Shown here: piece after piece, positions 25,041-34,842 of the stretch
How the letters are laid out: each line of letters begins with the position of its first letter
How positions within the stretch are numbered: position 1 is the stretch's first letter
From: Halothermothrix sp.
Lineage (GTDB): Bacteria > Bacillota > Halanaerobiia > DY22613
DNA length: 64,000 bases
Assembly: GCA_016841825.1 (NCBI GenBank)
Contig: JAENYK010000008.1
Coordinates: 169,479-233,478 of the forward strand
Direction: 5' to 3'
Program-made: the position numbers and the translations under genes
The notes under the pieces: model-generated
Database searches by the model: none
Told to the model about the DNA's origin: nothing
Seen by the model: only the letters and a program-made list of their open reading frames with translations

Positions 25041-26346
25041 GCTTTACCTTAAGATCAAGACCCGCTTCTTTAATCATCCATTCTGCCAACACTCCATAAC
25101 CTTTTTGTGGGTCATTGACAAATACATGGGTGACTCCACCAACTAAACGTCCATTCTGAACAATCGGACTTCCACTCATTCCTTGAATAATTCCACCGGT
25201 TAATTTTAACAATCTTTGATCTACAACTCGAATAATCAATCCCTTTGTCGCCGGACGATTCTGATGAGATACATGCTCAATTTCAATGGCAAATTTCTCA
25301 ATCTTACCACCTTCTACAACTGTATAAATCCAGGCACTACCAGTCTCAACCTGACGGCTAGTGGCAACCGAAATAGGTTCCTTGAAGTATGGATTTTGTG
25401 GTAAATGGTTAAGGATACCGTAAATTCCGTAATCACAATTCTTTTTAATAATCCCTAATTCATCACTGCTGTCCATAAAGGTTCCTAATTTTTCACCAGG
25501 TAATCCCCGTTGACCCAGGTTAATTCCAGATATAGTCGCATTAACTATCTCGCCAGAACGAATATTAATTGGTTTTTGAGTATAAGAGTCGGTGATCACA
25601 TGACCCAATGCTCCATACGTCCCTGTCTGTGGCTCGTAAAAGGTCATCGTGCCCACACCGGCTACACCATCATCAATATATAATCCGACCATATACTTTC
25701 CTGTATCACTTTTTACCGGCTGTAAAGTGAGATTTTCAATTTTTCCATTCTGTTTCTTAACCTTGACCTTTAACGCTTTTCCACTTTCCCCATAGTGATC
25801 AATTGCTAAGGCCACATCTTCTTTGCTTAACATCTTCTTCCCACTAATCTCCATCAGATAATCCCCCGGATCAATCCCCGCCTCTCTTCCGGGATAATAT
25901 CTCTTCCCATCTGCTCCATCTACCCAGGAATGTTCAATAACCATCACACCATCCGAATGGAGTAAGACACCAATAGAATGACCTGCTGGATATACTTTGA
26001 TCTCTGGTATCACGTCCACTTCCATCTGCCGAATCGGAATCAGACCAAATAGTCTAAAGTCTACATTGACTTTACCCACAGTATCTGATTTGACGGAAAA
26101 AGGATCTGCCAGATTAATCTTCATTAAATTTTCTTCCATCGGTGCCCCATTAATCATTAGTTGTTCTGGTTCATCACATTCTAAATAGATATCAAAAGGA
26201 AAATTAATCTCCAGGGACTGTTCAATTCCCTGAATGATCTTAAGTTGAGATGGAAATCCCAACAAAGTAAAAAATGGTGGAATTAAAACAAAAAATAGAG
26301 CCACAACAACACAACAACTGATCAAAAATTTCCACATACTTTTCAC
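25021..26346 (-). CDS. spoIVB: SpoIVB serine peptidase
   Basis: SpoIVB is the forespore protease that triggers pro-sigma-K processing by cleaving SpoIVFA. The protein has an N-terminal membrane helix, a PDZ domain in the middle (YYPGREAGIDPGDYLMEI), and an S55 peptidase domain with GALGHVITD (catalytic His) and IIQGMSGSPIV (catalytic Ser). The start is set at a GTG 5 bases after AGGAGTGTGATCC, which is close to the full anti-Shine-Dalgarno complement. This gives 441 residues, near the usual 425-430. A longer open frame reaches into the recN terminator hairpin and is not credible. Confidence 0.92.
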   Translation of the reverse strand: MKSMWKFLISCCVVVALFFVLIPPFFTLLGFPSQLKIIQGIEQSLEINFPFDIYLECDEPEQLMINGAPMEENLMKINLADPFSVKSDTVGKVNVDFRLFGLIPIRQMEVDVIPEIKVYPAGHSIGVLLHSDGVMVIEHSWVDGADGKRYYPGREAGIDPGDYLMEISGKKMLSKEDVALAIDHYGESGKALKVKVKKQNGKIENLTLQPVKSDTGKYMVGLYIDDGVAGVGTMTFYEPQTGTYGALGHVITDSYTQKPINIRSGEIVNATISGINLGQRGLPGEKLGTFMDSSDELGIIKKNCDYGIYGILNHLPQNPYFKEPISVATSRQVETGSAWIYTVVEGGKIEKFAIEIEHVSHQNRPATKGLIIRVVDQRLLKLTGGIIQGMSGSPIVQNGRLVGGVTHVFVNDPQKGYGVLAEWMIKEAGLDLKVKQREIAK

Positions 26347-26402
26347 TGAAAGGATCACACTCCTGGTTGTCTCCCCTTCTGTGTGCCCCCCAGAAAATAA
26401 GA

Positions 26403-26430
26403 AGAGCATCCTGTAATATAAAGATGCCCT
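26403..26430 (-). terminator. Weak terminator after recN
   Basis: On the minus strand AGGGCATC pairs with GATGCTCT (one G-U) around 12 nt, and TCTTATTTT follows. It lies 30 bases after the recN stop codon and before spoIVB. Confidence 0.6.
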
Positions 26431-26459
26431 GATAGAAATATAAATATGCACTTAATTTT

Positions 26460-28199
26460 TTATAGTTCTGCCTTCTTCTTCCGCGCGGCAGTAAGCATAG
26501 CAGCGGCATGCTCTTTGGCAGATGCTACTTCCATTCCACCATACATCCGTGCCAGTTCTTCTATTCTTCTCTCTTCCACTAATTGAACAATATCAGAACG
26601 AGTACGGTTATCTTTAACCTCTTTAAAGATATGGTAATGGGCATCAGCCATGGCAGCAATCTGCGGCAAATGGGTAATACAGATAACCTGCTTATCTTTG
26701 GCGATAAACGCCAATTTCTCAGCCACACGCTGACCAGCTTCTCCACCGACTCCACTATCAATTTCATCAAAGATAACTGAATCAATCTGTCCTAAACCAA
26801 TAGTGACACTCATAATAGCTAACATTATCCGTGAAATCTCTCCGCCCGAGGCAATTTTTATCAACGATTTTAAAGGTTCCCCAGGATTAGGTGAGATTAA
26901 AAATTCAACCTGATCAATCCCATCAGGTCCATATTGATAATTGATACCATCTATTTCTAAACCAGAAGTACTATTGGAGGCTTCCTGCCATTCAACCTGA
27001 ACAACAAATTTCGCATTAGGCATGGAAAGTTCAGACATTTCCCGCATAACCTTCCAGGCAAATTGCACGCCTACCTCTTTTCTCTGTTCAGAAAGATTTC
27101 GAGCTAACTGGCGGTATTGGTCACCAAGTTGGTCCAGTTCGACTTCCAATTCTTCAATCCGCTCTTCACTATGGGTCAAGGATGACAGTTCTTCGTCAAT
27201 CTTTTGGCGATATTCTAAAATCTGTCCAACATCCTGACCATATTTACGTTTTAAGCGGCTTAACAAACTTAATCGCTCTTCGATCTGCATCAGTTCTTCT
27301 TGATCAAATTCTATCGAATCACCATAACTGCCCATTTCAAATGAAGCCTCTTCCAGTTGATAATAGGCATTTTCTACCATCTGATAAACCTGCCCTAAGT
27401 TGGAGTCAATCTTCTTCATCTCTTCAAGACTTTTTAACAATCTTCCAACTATATCCAGAGCACCAATAGTCTCATATCCATTTCCAGCAAAAAGCTCATT
27501 GACTTCACTGGTATTCTGATATAATTTCTCAGCATTCATCAAAATCTTACGACGATTGATCAGTTCTTCTTCCTCATCATTCTTCAAAGCAGCCTGATCA
27601 ATCTCTTGAATCTGAAATTTTAATAGATCAATACGTTGGTTTTTCTCCTGTTCGTTTTGGCGCAAATTTTTAAGTTCTTGTTTGATTTTCAATAGTATAG
27701 TATATAGTTTTTTAATTTCAATCTTTAGTTTTTCAATCTCTTCCCCACCATATTCATCTAACAGATTGAGATGCTGCTGCTTATTCATCAAAGTCTGGTG
27801 CTCATTCTGACCATGAATAGCTATCAAAAATTGACTCAAATCTTTGACCATATTACGAGTTGCGAATTGTCCATTAATTCTCAAACGGTTATTTCCTGTC
27901 TCTGTAATCTCTCGACTTAAAAGACACTGATGTTGATCATTATCTACACCCATCTCTTCTAAAAGTAGATCGATTTCAGGATGTGCAGTGATATCAAAAA
28001 CTGCCTGAATCAAAGCTTTTTTATGGCCAGTTCGAATAAAATCAGAAGAAGCTCGCCCACCTAATAACATGTCCAATGCATCAATAATAATTGACTTACC
28101 AGCACCTGTCTCCCCAGTTAAAATATTTAAACCAGGCTTGAAATGAATCTGTAATTCATCAATCAACGCAAAATTTTGAATGTGTATTTCCCGGAGCAA
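26460..28199 (-). CDS. recN: DNA repair protein RecN
   Basis: The 579-residue SMC-like ATPase acts in double-strand break repair. Walker A GETGAGKS is near residue 30. A long coiled coil fills about 150-370. The C-terminal half has the signature ASGGEISRIMLA and Walker B VIFDEIDSGVGGEAG. The length is typical (550-580). The start is TTG after GGGAGGAA. It directly follows argR, an arrangement common in Firmicutes. Confidence 0.97.
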   Translation of the reverse strand: MLREIHIQNFALIDELQIHFKPGLNILTGETGAGKSIIIDALDMLLGGRASSDFIRTGHKKALIQAVFDITAHPEIDLLLEEMGVDNDQHQCLLSREITETGNNRLRINGQFATRNMVKDLSQFLIAIHGQNEHQTLMNKQQHLNLLDEYGGEEIEKLKIEIKKLYTILLKIKQELKNLRQNEQEKNQRIDLLKFQIQEIDQAALKNDEEEELINRRKILMNAEKLYQNTSEVNELFAGNGYETIGALDIVGRLLKSLEEMKKIDSNLGQVYQMVENAYYQLEEASFEMGSYGDSIEFDQEELMQIEERLSLLSRLKRKYGQDVGQILEYRQKIDEELSSLTHSEERIEELEVELDQLGDQYRQLARNLSEQRKEVGVQFAWKVMREMSELSMPNAKFVVQVEWQEASNSTSGLEIDGINYQYGPDGIDQVEFLISPNPGEPLKSLIKIASGGEISRIMLAIMSVTIGLGQIDSVIFDEIDSGVGGEAGQRVAEKLAFIAKDKQVICITHLPQIAAMADAHYHIFKEVKDNRTRSDIVQLVEERRIEELARMYGGMEVASAKEHAAAMLTAARKKKAEL

Positions 28200-28220
28200 T
28201 TTAATATTCCTCCCTTTTGG

Positions 28221-28673
28221 TTAATGTAAAAAGTCTTTCAATTTTTGAAAAATAGTTGATGTATATTCTTTTGATTTAATTGCAACAAAAATCGCATCAT
28301 CACCAGCAACTGTACCTAACACCTCATGCCATCCCAGATTATCAATAGCCGAAGCTAAACCTTGAGCTGTACCTGGCATAGTTTTAACAACAATCAGGTT
28401 CTCACTATGATCAATATTAACTACAAAATCCACAAACATCCGTTTCACCCAGTTACGAATATCAGTCTGATTCCTTTCCAATGGTTGAGAGTATTTATAT
28501 CCTCCATATCCAGTGGGGACTTTGATTAGACCCAACTTTTTGATGTCTCTAGAGACGGTTGCCTGGGTTACTTCGATACCTTCATTTTCTAATTTTTCAG
28601 CTAGTTCTTCTTGTGTGGCAATATCTTCATTTTTGATGATCTCCAAAATCTTTAAATGCCGCTTACTTTTCAT
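28221..28673 (-). CDS. argR: Arginine repressor ArgR/AhrC
   Basis: The 150-residue regulator has an N-terminal winged helix (KRHLKILEIIKNEDIATQEE, then ATVSRDIKKLGL) and a C-terminal hexamerisation and arginine-binding domain with GTVAGDDAIFVAIKS. It responds to arginine and controls its synthesis or breakdown. No arginine genes are in this window; the position between nadK and recN is the conserved Firmicute one. The ATG follows AAAGGAGG. Confidence 0.96.
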   Translation of the reverse strand: MKSKRHLKILEIIKNEDIATQEELAEKLENEGIEVTQATVSRDIKKLGLIKVPTGYGGYKYSQPLERNQTDIRNWVKRMFVDFVVNIDHSENLIVVKTMPGTAQGLASAIDNLGWHEVLGTVAGDDAIFVAIKSKEYTSTIFQKLKDFLH

Positions 28674-28688
28674 AACATTCCTCCTTTT

Positions 28689-29612
28689 TTAAACCCGGTC
28701 ACCTCGCATTTTATCACGGAGAATTTTGTATGGGGTATGACCAGGCATCTGTACAGATTTTACCACCTGTGATGCTGCCTGAATTACAATCTCATCGGAT
28801 TGTTTTAAACTCCAACCAAATTGACCATCAATAGTAATTCCACATTGCCCATGGTCTGATTTTATTACCACTCTGACCACTTCATCTTTCGAAATAACCA
28901 ATGATCTTGAATACAATGTATGCGGACAGATCGGAGTTATAATTAACGTTTTTGTGAACGGATTGACAATTGGCCCACCTGCAGATAAAGAATAGGCTGT
29001 TGATCCAGTAGGTGTAGCCACAATAAGTCCATCAGCAGGATAGGAATTTAAAAATTCATCATCGATAAATATCTCTAATTCGACCATTCGAGCCAGTCCT
29101 GTATTAGCGACAATCACATCATTTAACCCGGTGGCAGAATGAATCATTTCCTGCTGTCGATAAACCTGTGCCTGAACCATTATTCTTTCTTTAACTGAAT
29201 AATTCCCCTGAATAATCTCGCGCAATGCAGAAGTAATCTCCCAGGTTTGGATCTCGGTTAAGAACCCCAGTCTACCCAGATTTACTCCCATCAAAGGAAT
29301 ATCTTTTCCAGCAATAGCCCTGGCTACACTCAGATATGTACCATCTCCCCCAAAAACAATGATCAGAGCTAAATCTTCCACCTTGAAGTCGGCATCTTTA
29401 AAGCCTATCCGTTGACCACCTGTTTCTGGTTGATTATCTGCTAACTCAACAATAGGTACCAATTTGCCGGTGTTTTTATTTATCTGTAGGTTAACTATCT
29501 GGTTAATTCCTAATCTCTGGAGAGATTTTATCACCCCTGGAATCATCTCCAAAGCCTTGGGTTTAGTAGGATTGGGAACCAAACCAATAGTTTTTGGGAT
29601 CTTTTCAGGCAT
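28689..29612 (-). CDS. nadK: NAD kinase
   Basis: The 307-residue enzyme phosphorylates NAD to NADP. The motif GGDGTYL is near residue 93. NLGRLGFLTE and GSTAYSLSAGGPIV are intact, as is the C-terminal TIDGQFG region. It supplies NADP for the Nfn reaction and biosynthesis. The ATG follows GAGGTG. It sits between tlyA and argR. Confidence 0.96.
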   Translation of the reverse strand: MPEKIPKTIGLVPNPTKPKALEMIPGVIKSLQRLGINQIVNLQINKNTGKLVPIVELADNQPETGGQRIGFKDADFKVEDLALIIVFGGDGTYLSVARAIAGKDIPLMGVNLGRLGFLTEIQTWEITSALREIIQGNYSVKERIMVQAQVYRQQEMIHSATGLNDVIVANTGLARMVELEIFIDDEFLNSYPADGLIVATPTGSTAYSLSAGGPIVNPFTKTLIITPICPHTLYSRSLVISKDEVVRVVIKSDHGQCGITIDGQFGWSLKQSDEIVIQAASQVVKSVQMPGHTPYKILRDKMRGDRV

Positions 29613-29643
29613 GGAAACACCTCACAGTCTTAATTTCACATCT

Positions 29644-30453
29644 TTAAGATCTAAATTTGGTATGTGCTTCAGTGATCACCTGTTCGATCTGTTCTGTAGA
29701 GAATCCCGCTTCGGTTAATCCATCACGCAAATTTAATAAAAATTCTATATTATGCCCCTCAGCTCCAGTGATCGGCGAATAAGAGATACCCATTACCTGT
29801 AAATTTTCTTCATTGACCATCTGAACGATCTCCTGAATCACATCCAAATGTATCGCTGGATCTTTGACCAGACCATTCTTGCCTACCCGGTCGCGACCTG
29901 CTTCAAATTGAGGTTTAATCAAAGCCATCATCTGACCGCCAGGTTTCAAAAATCGTCTTGCCACCGGAATTACAATCCGCAAAGAGATAAAAGATACATC
30001 AATAGTGATCAAATCAAAATTGGTAGGCAGATCATTCTCAGTCATGTGTCGAATATTGGTTCTCTCAATAACTTCCACTCTTGGATCCTGGCGCAGGCTC
30101 CAGGCAAGTTGACCATACCCGACATCCAGAGCATATACTTTACTGGCTCCATTTTGCAGAGCACAGTCGGTAAAACCGCCTGTAGAAGCTCCAACATCTA
30201 GTACCTGGTAATCTATAAGATCAAAGTTAAAGATCTGAATAGCTTTCTCCAACTTCAAACCACCTCTACTGACATAAGGGCAAAAATGTCCTTTGACAGT
30301 TACCTCACTATCACTGTCAATTTTGGTTCCAGCCTTGTCAATTCTCTGTCCATTAACAAGCACAATTCCGGCCATAATTGCAGCTTTAGCTTTGTTTCTA
30401 GTGGGATAATAACCATTGTCAGTTAAGTATTGATCCAGTCGAATTTTGGCCAC
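29644..30453 (-). CDS. tlyA: TlyA family rRNA (cytidine-2'-O)-methyltransferase
   Basis: The 269-residue protein has an N-terminal S4 RNA-binding domain (RLDQYLTDNGYYPTRNKAKA) and an FtsJ-type methyltransferase with the SAM loop DVGASTGGFTD. Homologues methylate 16S and 23S rRNA cytidines; the old label hemolysin is not a function. The catalytic lysines lie in the K-D-K-E arrangement of the family. The start is GTG after AGGAGG. Confidence 0.93.
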   Translation of the reverse strand: MAKIRLDQYLTDNGYYPTRNKAKAAIMAGIVLVNGQRIDKAGTKIDSDSEVTVKGHFCPYVSRGGLKLEKAIQIFNFDLIDYQVLDVGASTGGFTDCALQNGASKVYALDVGYGQLAWSLRQDPRVEVIERTNIRHMTENDLPTNFDLITIDVSFISLRIVIPVARRFLKPGGQMMALIKPQFEAGRDRVGKNGLVKDPAIHLDVIQEIVQMVNEENLQVMGISYSPITGAEGHNIEFLLNLRDGLTEAGFSTEQIEQVITEAHTKFRS

Positions 30454-30473
30454 AACTTTATACCTCCTAAAGT

Positions 30474-32354
30474 TTATACAAATGCACCATTTCGAAATAA
30501 CTGTAAAGCAGTATCTTTAATATTTTCAGCATTCAAACCAAATTTATCCCGCAAAATCTCCTGCTTACCATGTTTGACAAATACATCGGGGATAGCTATC
30601 AGTTTAACTTTAGCCTCTATTTCTTTCTCTGCCAACAGTTCTAAGACAGCACTACCAAAACCACAACTTTTTACATGTTCTTCAACAACAACTACATGAC
30701 CAGTCTTTTCCACCCAATGAAGAATCAACTCCTCATCCAATGGTTTAAGAAAACGTGCGTCAATAACTGTTGCAGTAATGCCCAGGTTAGTCAGTTGAGT
30801 CGCAGCAGTTGCCGCAGCCTGAACCATATTCCCAATAGCCAGAATAGTAATATCTTGCCCTGTGCGTAAAACCCTTCCTTTACCAAGCGGAATCTGGTGC
30901 AAATTCTGATCCAGATGAACTCCAAATCCAGAACCCCGTGGGTAACGCAGAGCAATTGGCCCGGAATGATTAATGGCTGTCTTCAACATATGCTGTAGCT
31001 CATTTTCATCAGCTGGAGCCATCACAACCATATTGGGGATACCCCGCAGATAGGAAAAATCAAAGAGTCCATGGTGGGTTTCCCCATCATCCCCAACAAT
31101 TCCAGCCCGATCAATCGCAAATACCACTGGCAAATTACACATGCAGATATCGTGAACAATCTGGTCATAGGCCCGTTGTAAAAATGTAGCATAGATAGCC
31201 ACCACAGGTTTCATTCCCCCAAGAGCTAAACCCGCAGCAAAAGTGACCGCATGTTGTTCAGCAATCCCAACATCATAAAATCGCTCAGGATAATGATTGG
31301 CAAATTTATCTAGACCAGTTCCCGAAGGCATAGCCGCAGTGATTCCAATAATTTTAGAATTATCAGCAGCCAATTTTATCAAGGTATCACTAAATACCTT
31401 TGTATAGGTTGGTGGAGTAGATTTCTTAATTCGCTCACCTGTCTCAATCACAAAAGGTCCCGTCCCATGAAATGTATCTGGATGCTCCTCAGCAGGGGCA
31501 TAACCTTTACCTTTGGTAGTGATCACATGGATTAATTTCGGTCCTTTAACCTGTTCTGCACTCCGTAAAGTTTCACATATATGCTGAATATTGTGACCAT
31601 CAATCGGTCCCAGATAGGTAAAACCTAACTCTTCAAACAAAATTCCTGACATCATAAAATATTTTAAACTATCCTTTAATCTTTCAATTGTACGGACAAC
31701 TTTATCGCCAATAGCAGGTAATTTAGCCAGAACAAACTCAACATCATCCTTGACCTTATGCAAAGTTGGATCAACCCGCAATCGACTTAAATATTTGGAT
31801 AGAGCTCCAACGTTGGGAGAAATGGACATCTCGTTATCATTGAGAACCACTGTCAGGTTAGTACCTAAATGACCAGCGTGGTTCAGAGCCTCAAAAGCCA
31901 GACCACCAGTCAAAGCCCCATCACCGATCACTGCAATAATCGATTCACCTGAACCTCGAAAATCTCTCGCCTGAGCCATCCCCAAAGCTGTAGAAATAGA
32001 AGTGCTAGTATGACCAGTATCTGCAATATCATGGGGACTCTCAGAACGTTTTGGAAAACCACTCACACCACCAAATTGACGTAGGGTGTGAAATCGATCT
32101 CGTCGTCCAGTAATAATCTTATGAGCATACGTCTGATGACCTACATCCCAGATTATCTTATCCCTGGGACTGTCGTAAAAATAGTGTAATGCAAGAGTTA
32201 ACTCTACCGTTCCAAGGCTAGGGGCCAGATGTCCGCCAGTTTTTGATACAGTTTCGATAATAACATCTCTAATCTCCTGAGCCAATATATCTAATTCACC
32301 ATACTTTAGTTTCTTGAGTTCCTTCGGGTCATCAATCTTTTCCAGGATAGACAT
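30474..32354 (-). CDS. dxs: 1-deoxy-D-xylulose-5-phosphate synthase
   Basis: The 626-residue transketolase-like enzyme makes DXP from pyruvate and glyceraldehyde 3-phosphate, the first step of the MEP isoprenoid route. [18 protein letters not shown] is the TPP motif. [15 protein letters not shown] carries the glutamate of the second domain. The ATG follows AAGGGGGAAG. Its start overlaps the end of oapA by 49 bp. The dxs-oapA-OLE-ispA order is the known setting of OLE RNA. Confidence 0.97.
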   Translation of the reverse strand: MSILEKIDDPKELKKLKYGELDILAQEIRDVIIETVSKTGGHLAPSLGTVELTLALHYFYDSPRDKIIWDVGHQTYAHKIITGRRDRFHTLRQFGGVSGFPKRSESPHDIADTGHTSTSISTALGMAQARDFRGSGESIIAVIGDGALTGGLAFEALNHAGHLGTNLTVVLNDNEMSISPNVGALSKYLSRLRVDPTLHKVKDDVEFVLAKLPAIGDKVVRTIERLKDSLKYFMMSGILFEELGFTYLGPIDGHNIQHICETLRSAEQVKGPKLIHVITTKGKGYAPAEEHPDTFHGTGPFVIETGERIKKSTPPTYTKVFSDTLIKLAADNSKIIGITAAMPSGTGLDKFANHYPERFYDVGIAEQHAVTFAAGLALGGMKPVVAIYATFLQRAYDQIVHDICMCNLPVVFAIDRAGIVGDDGETHHGLFDFSYLRGIPNMVVMAPADENELQHMLKTAINHSGPIALRYPRGSGFGVHLDQNLHQIPLGKGRVLRTGQDITILAIGNMVQAAATAATQLTNLGITATVIDARFLKPLDEELILHWVEKTGHVVVVEEHVKSCGFGSAVLELLAEKEIEAKVKLIAIPDVFVKHGKQEILRDKFGLNAENIKDTALQLFRNGAFV

Positions 32355-32911
32355 CTATCTTCCCCCTTACCGACTTTATGTGAACCAAATTTTGTGATCA
32401 TTTCTAATCTTGTCAGTATCCTTCCAATAGTAAAAATAATGGTATCTGCCCGATCTATACCAATTCTTTTACCATAAGCTTTACCACCTACAGTCAATGC
32501 AGCGACTAAAGCAAGAATCATAATCTCTAATATATCTTTCGTAAAACCAAGCCCCTGGTTAATCCTGAGTACTATCACGGCTCCCAGGGCACCACCAATG
32601 GTTCCACAAATATCTCCAACGATATCACAACAGAAACTGGCAACCTCATCGGCACGTTTAACTAAAAAAAGAGCTTTTTTAGCCCCGAATATCTTTTTTG
32701 CTGCTTTTGCGTTTAAAGGAGCCAAATCAGCAGCTGTTGCTGCGACACCAATTACATCAAAAATAATACCGATGACCACTACTGTCAAAAGAATCACAAA
32801 TGCCAAATATAATGGTACGTATTCAGTTATATTGGTTGAAACTAGTGTAACCATAATAGCAATAATAAATGTAAGGCTACCAATGCGAAAAGCTTTTGTA
32901 AACTTTCTCAA
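32306..32911 (-). CDS. oapA: OLE-associated protein A (OapA)-like membrane protein
   Basis: The 201-residue protein has four hydrophobic segments, at about 11-28, 32-55, 100-120 and 124-145. The cytoplasmic stretch between them is rich in Ala and Lys ([20 protein letters not shown]). Known OapA proteins are small multi-pass proteins that bind OLE RNA and bring it to the membrane. This gene lies immediately downstream of the OLE RNA on the same strand, as in Bacillus halodurans. The start is TTG after AGAGGTGA. The last 16 codons overlap dxs. Confidence 0.85.
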   Translation of the reverse strand: MRKFTKAFRIGSLTFIIAIMVTLVSTNITEYVPLYLAFVILLTVVVIGIIFDVIGVAATAADLAPLNAKAAKKIFGAKKALFLVKRADEVASFCCDIVGDICGTIGGALGAVIVLRINQGLGFTKDILEIMILALVAALTVGGKAYGKRIGIDRADTIIFTIGRILTRLEMITKFGSHKVGKGEDRCLSWKRLMTRRNSRN

Positions 32912-32956
32912 CTATTTCACCTCTAAAAAGATAATTTCTATTTAATGATTAATAAA

Positions 32957-33554
32957 AGTCATTGATGGTGATACCCAAAGTAAATGCTGCGGCTTAGGTC
33001 CAGCAGGTTTTCCCGATGTTCTACCAGTCGTCACCGGATCTGGCGATTTCCCTTTAAAAAACACCCCATAGTGTTGCCAAACTATGGCGCTAGATCACCA
33101 CTTAGTCCACACTTTAATCCCCTAGATATCTCCATAGAACAGTCTAGAAGTTTTCCTTCACAATACGAACCATCCCTTAGCTCCTTTTGCAAAACAAGTT
33201 TCAAGAAATATGAGCATCTCACCTTAGGGCCCCTTGGATTGATGTTAAATTTCTCTCCTCTTGTCTCACTCAGAGCAGGCTACGCTACACGTACCCCTGA
33301 GATTTTGCGCCTCAGACATACTCTTGTAGGTTTTTACCTGAAAAGAGCCGCGACCCTGATCAAGCCTCCACGGAGGGAGGGTCATCGCCCACATGCCATT
33401 GTGGATCGCCCCGACCTCCTTAACTCCCAGCACCAACCCCTGACTGGGCGTCAAAAGCAAAGCACCAGAAGCTTCATCGATGTGCCCGATGACGGATTTT
33501 TAGGCCCGCCTTCAGAGATGGGGTACTGACTAGAATACTGCACCATCAATGACT
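32957..33554 (-). ncRNA. ole: OLE RNA (ornate, large, extremophilic)
   Basis: This approximately 598-nt gap between ispA and oapA is much richer in G and C than its surroundings and has no minus-strand ORF. Its ends pair perfectly over 14 bp: AGTCATTGATGGTG (33541-33554 on the minus strand) with CACCATCAATGACT (32957-32970). Several strong internal stems are visible, for example CCATAGTGTTGCCAAACTATGG. OLE RNAs are about 600 nt and are usually encoded between ispA and dxs next to oapA. The location, size, composition and closing helix agree; covariance model confirmation was not possible here. A plus-strand ORF across it is a chance frame. Confidence 0.93.
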
Positions 33555-33606
33555 CTCATAATTATACCATACACCCTAGTAATAAGCAATAAACCAAAAT
33601 GGCTTC

Positions 33607-34494
33607 CTAGTTCTCCCTCTCACAAATATAATCCAATAATTGTGAAAAAAGTTCTCCTTTCTCACCGTAAACGGTCAATCCATTTTTAGCTCGCTGGCAA
33701 CTTTCTTCTGCCAACTTTCTGGATCGCTCTAATCCTACTAAAGCAGGATAAGTAGCCTTTGCATGGTTCTGATCACTACCCACTGGCTTACCCAGTTTGG
33801 CTTCATCACCAACAACATCCAAAATATCATCTGTAATCTGAAAAACCAGACCCAAATCTTCTGCAAAAGCTGTCAATCTGTTTAGATCATCAGTAGAAGC
33901 ACCACTCATGATGGCTCCACTACGAATACATGCTCTAAAGAGAGCTCCCGTTTTGTGAGCATGGATGTATTTAAGAGTCTCCAAATCAATCTCTTTTCCC
34001 TCAGATAAAATGTCTACCACCTGACCACCAACCATCCCCAGAGAGCCGGCAGCTTCTCCCACTTCTTTGACCACCTTTAAGACATCAGCAGGATTAGCTC
34101 CAGCTTCACTAGCCTTAGCTATCACTTCAAAGGCTCTGGTCAAAAGAGCGTCACCAGCCAGAAGAGCAATGGTTTCACCATAAACCTTATGATTAGTAGG
34201 CATACCCCGCCGCAGATCATCATCATCCATACAGGGTAGATCATCATGAATCAATGAATAAGTATGCAACAATTCCAGAGCACAGGCAATCGGCATAACC
34301 TGCTCTTTAACTCCTCCCAGAAGTTCAGCTGTCCACAATACCAGAACCGGCCGTAATCTCTTACCGCCTGCGTTCACACTATAGGCCATTGATTCATGTA
34401 AAATCTCTGGAAGTCCTTCTGGCAAGAATGTTTTCAAAGCCTGATTCACTTCCTGAGCAGTAGACTTTAACACTATTTTCAAATCTTGAGTCAT
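33607..34494 (-). CDS. ispA: Farnesyl diphosphate synthase (polyprenyl synthetase)
   Basis: The 295-residue enzyme condenses IPP with DMAPP and GPP. It has the first aspartate-rich motif DDLPCMDDDDLRRG and the second FQITDDILDVVGD. The length and the motif spacing fit bacterial FPP synthase. The ATG follows GAGGTGG and directly follows the xseB stop codon. It lies upstream of the OLE RNA in the same transcription unit. Confidence 0.95.
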   Translation of the reverse strand: MTQDLKIVLKSTAQEVNQALKTFLPEGLPEILHESMAYSVNAGGKRLRPVLVLWTAELLGGVKEQVMPIACALELLHTYSLIHDDLPCMDDDDLRRGMPTNHKVYGETIALLAGDALLTRAFEVIAKASEAGANPADVLKVVKEVGEAAGSLGMVGGQVVDILSEGKEIDLETLKYIHAHKTGALFRACIRSGAIMSGASTDDLNRLTAFAEDLGLVFQITDDILDVVGDEAKLGKPVGSDQNHAKATYPALVGLERSRKLAEESCQRAKNGLTVYGEKGELFSQLLDYICEREN

Positions 34495-34728
34495 CTATTC
34501 CACCTCTTCTAATCCTTTAAATGGCACTTTTTTGGTCTCTGAACCTTCAGAAACGATCATCTCAATTCTACTTTCTACTTCTTCTAACTTTTGGGAACAA
34601 AATCTAGATAATCCAACACCTTCTTCGTAAAATTTTAATGCTTCGTCAAGAGAAAGATCTCCTTTCTCCAGTTCTTCTACTATTATCTCCAATTTTTCTA
34701 AAGCTTTTTCAAAAGTTAGATCTTGCAT
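34495..34728 (-). CDS. xseB: Exodeoxyribonuclease VII small subunit
   Basis: The 77-residue helical protein matches XseB: FEKALEKLEIIVEELEKGDL, then LDEALKFYEEGVGL. It forms the exonuclease VII complex with XseA and trims single-stranded DNA. The ATG follows AAAGGAG. Confidence 0.95.
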   Translation of the reverse strand: MQDLTFEKALEKLEIIVEELEKGDLSLDEALKFYEEGVGLSRFCSQKLEEVESRIEMIVSEGSETKKVPFKGLEEVE

Positions 34729-34842
34729 TAACTTTCATCTCCTTTTCTCACCCTGCCCCAATTACAAGGCTTCATATGTATCTTTCGACATATAAATAAC
34801 CATTCCCTGCATAAAAATGAACAGAATTCAACTCAAAGCATC

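Noticed and set aside
26347-26451. 35-codon N-terminal extension of SpoIVB
   Set aside because: It would begin inside the recN terminator region; a strong ribosome binding site supports the later GTG.
32984-33529. 181-codon plus-strand ORF across the ispA-oapA gap
   Set aside because: It lies antisense to the OLE RNA, has no ribosome binding site, and its open frame reflects the GC-rich structured RNA.
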